Of a stretch of 64,000 bases of DNA, positions 63,709-64,000 are shown piece by piece. How positions within the stretch are numbered: position 1 is the first letter of the stretch; each line of letters begins with the position of its first letter. The notes below the pieces were generated by a model. That model saw only the letters and a list, made by a program, of their open reading frames with translations. It was not told the origin of the DNA and did not search any database. The stretch is taken from positions 1-64,000 of the forward strand of contig LJZR01000011.1 of the NCBI GenBank assembly GCA_001314865.1, written 5' to 3'. Source of the stretch: Phormidesmis priestleyi Ana (lineage in GTDB: Bacteria; Cyanobacteriota; Cyanobacteriia; Phormidesmidales; Phormidesmidaceae). Made by a program: the position numbers and the translations under genes.

Positions 63709-64000
63709 AGATTTACCTCTACGGTTTCTTTGGTTATCGGGGTTTGAGCTGGACGAATCAATCCGAATGGTTGAGTAAACCTGACCCTGCTTAGCCCAAC
63801 TTTCGGTTCAACAGGCATGGGATTGGATGAATCTAATGTGTTGACGGCTGTATTAACGGGCCAAATCCGTTGATTTGGTTTAGATTTATGGACTTATGGA
63901 TATTTGAACTCCCTGACATTTTGGCGAGCCCAAAAAATGGCGCTTCCATCCGAAAAACGGCGTACAAAATCCATGTTTAATGAATTTTGTATTTAATCGT

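Noticed and set aside
1-64000. tRNA, rRNA, tmRNA, insertion sequence or prophage
   Set aside because: No T-loop GTTCGAAT pattern with acceptor stems, no rRNA motifs, no transposase or integrase frames were seen by eye; a tRNAscan or ISfinder search would settle it.

Overview
The window is chromosomal DNA of a cyanobacterium. The clearest evidence is the 3' end of psbA (photosystem II D1 with its C-terminal extension), a plant-type ferredoxin gene, the aerobic Mg-protoporphyrin monomethyl ester cyclase acsF, and several proteins of cyanobacterial type (DUF4079, FIST/histidine kinase, CHAT-hemagglutinin fusion). The palindrome GCGATCGC (HIP1) recurs throughout, which is typical of many filamentous and unicellular cyanobacteria. 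The species cannot be named from this sequence. A Leptolyngbya/Synechococcus PCC 7335-like lineage is only a guess.

Layout: 1-5.3 kb holds psbA (partial), petF, purL and a cold-shock-domain gene broken by a one-base deletion inside an 18-bp tandem repeat. 5.3-12.4 kb is housekeeping: ilvA, def, a DUF4383 membrane protein, a Mug-type uracil-DNA glycosylase, argS and an Nramp-like transporter. 12.4-20.3 kb carries a FIST sensor and cytoplasmic histidine kinase pair, a pentapeptide-repeat protein, a radical SAM/SPASM enzyme and acsF. 20.5-33 kb holds a TPR-M48 metalloprotease, DUF4079, two related secreted cysteine-motif proteins, a Nudix hydrolase, an SbmA/BacA-like ABC transporter, a divergent DUF411/MerR metal module, an EamA exporter, a SpoIID-domain protein and an atypical SDR.

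33-44 kb is rich in envelope functions: an ABC exporter, a fasciclin protein followed by two L,D-transpeptidases (translationally coupled), a mannose-1-phosphate guanylyltransferase and an LCP-family protein, then purF. 44-55 kb has a 1477-residue TPS-hemagglutinin/CHAT protein, a secreted FAD oxidoreductase, an LpxB-related protein overlapping an MsbA-like exporter, a likely Yfr1 small RNA and an MlaE permease. 55-60.4 kb has poorly known membrane and exported proteins and a Fur-family regulator.

60.7-63.7 kb is the replication origin: dnaN and dnaA point the same way and flank an oriC with seven exact TTTTCCACA DnaA boxes and one near match. A clean DnaA-trio (four TAG triplets) lies beside that near-match box and runs into AT-rich DNA.

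Two features recur. Short tandem repeats (12-27 bp) occur both inside genes and just after stop codons, and in one place have apparently broken a gene. Single-membrane-span microproteins of 24-33 residues lie in several gaps. The strongest observations are the oriC/DnaA-trio, the Yfr1 candidate, the frameshifted cold-shock gene and the repeat-spacer CHAT fusion. No complete mobile element, prophage, CRISPR array, tRNA or rRNA was seen.
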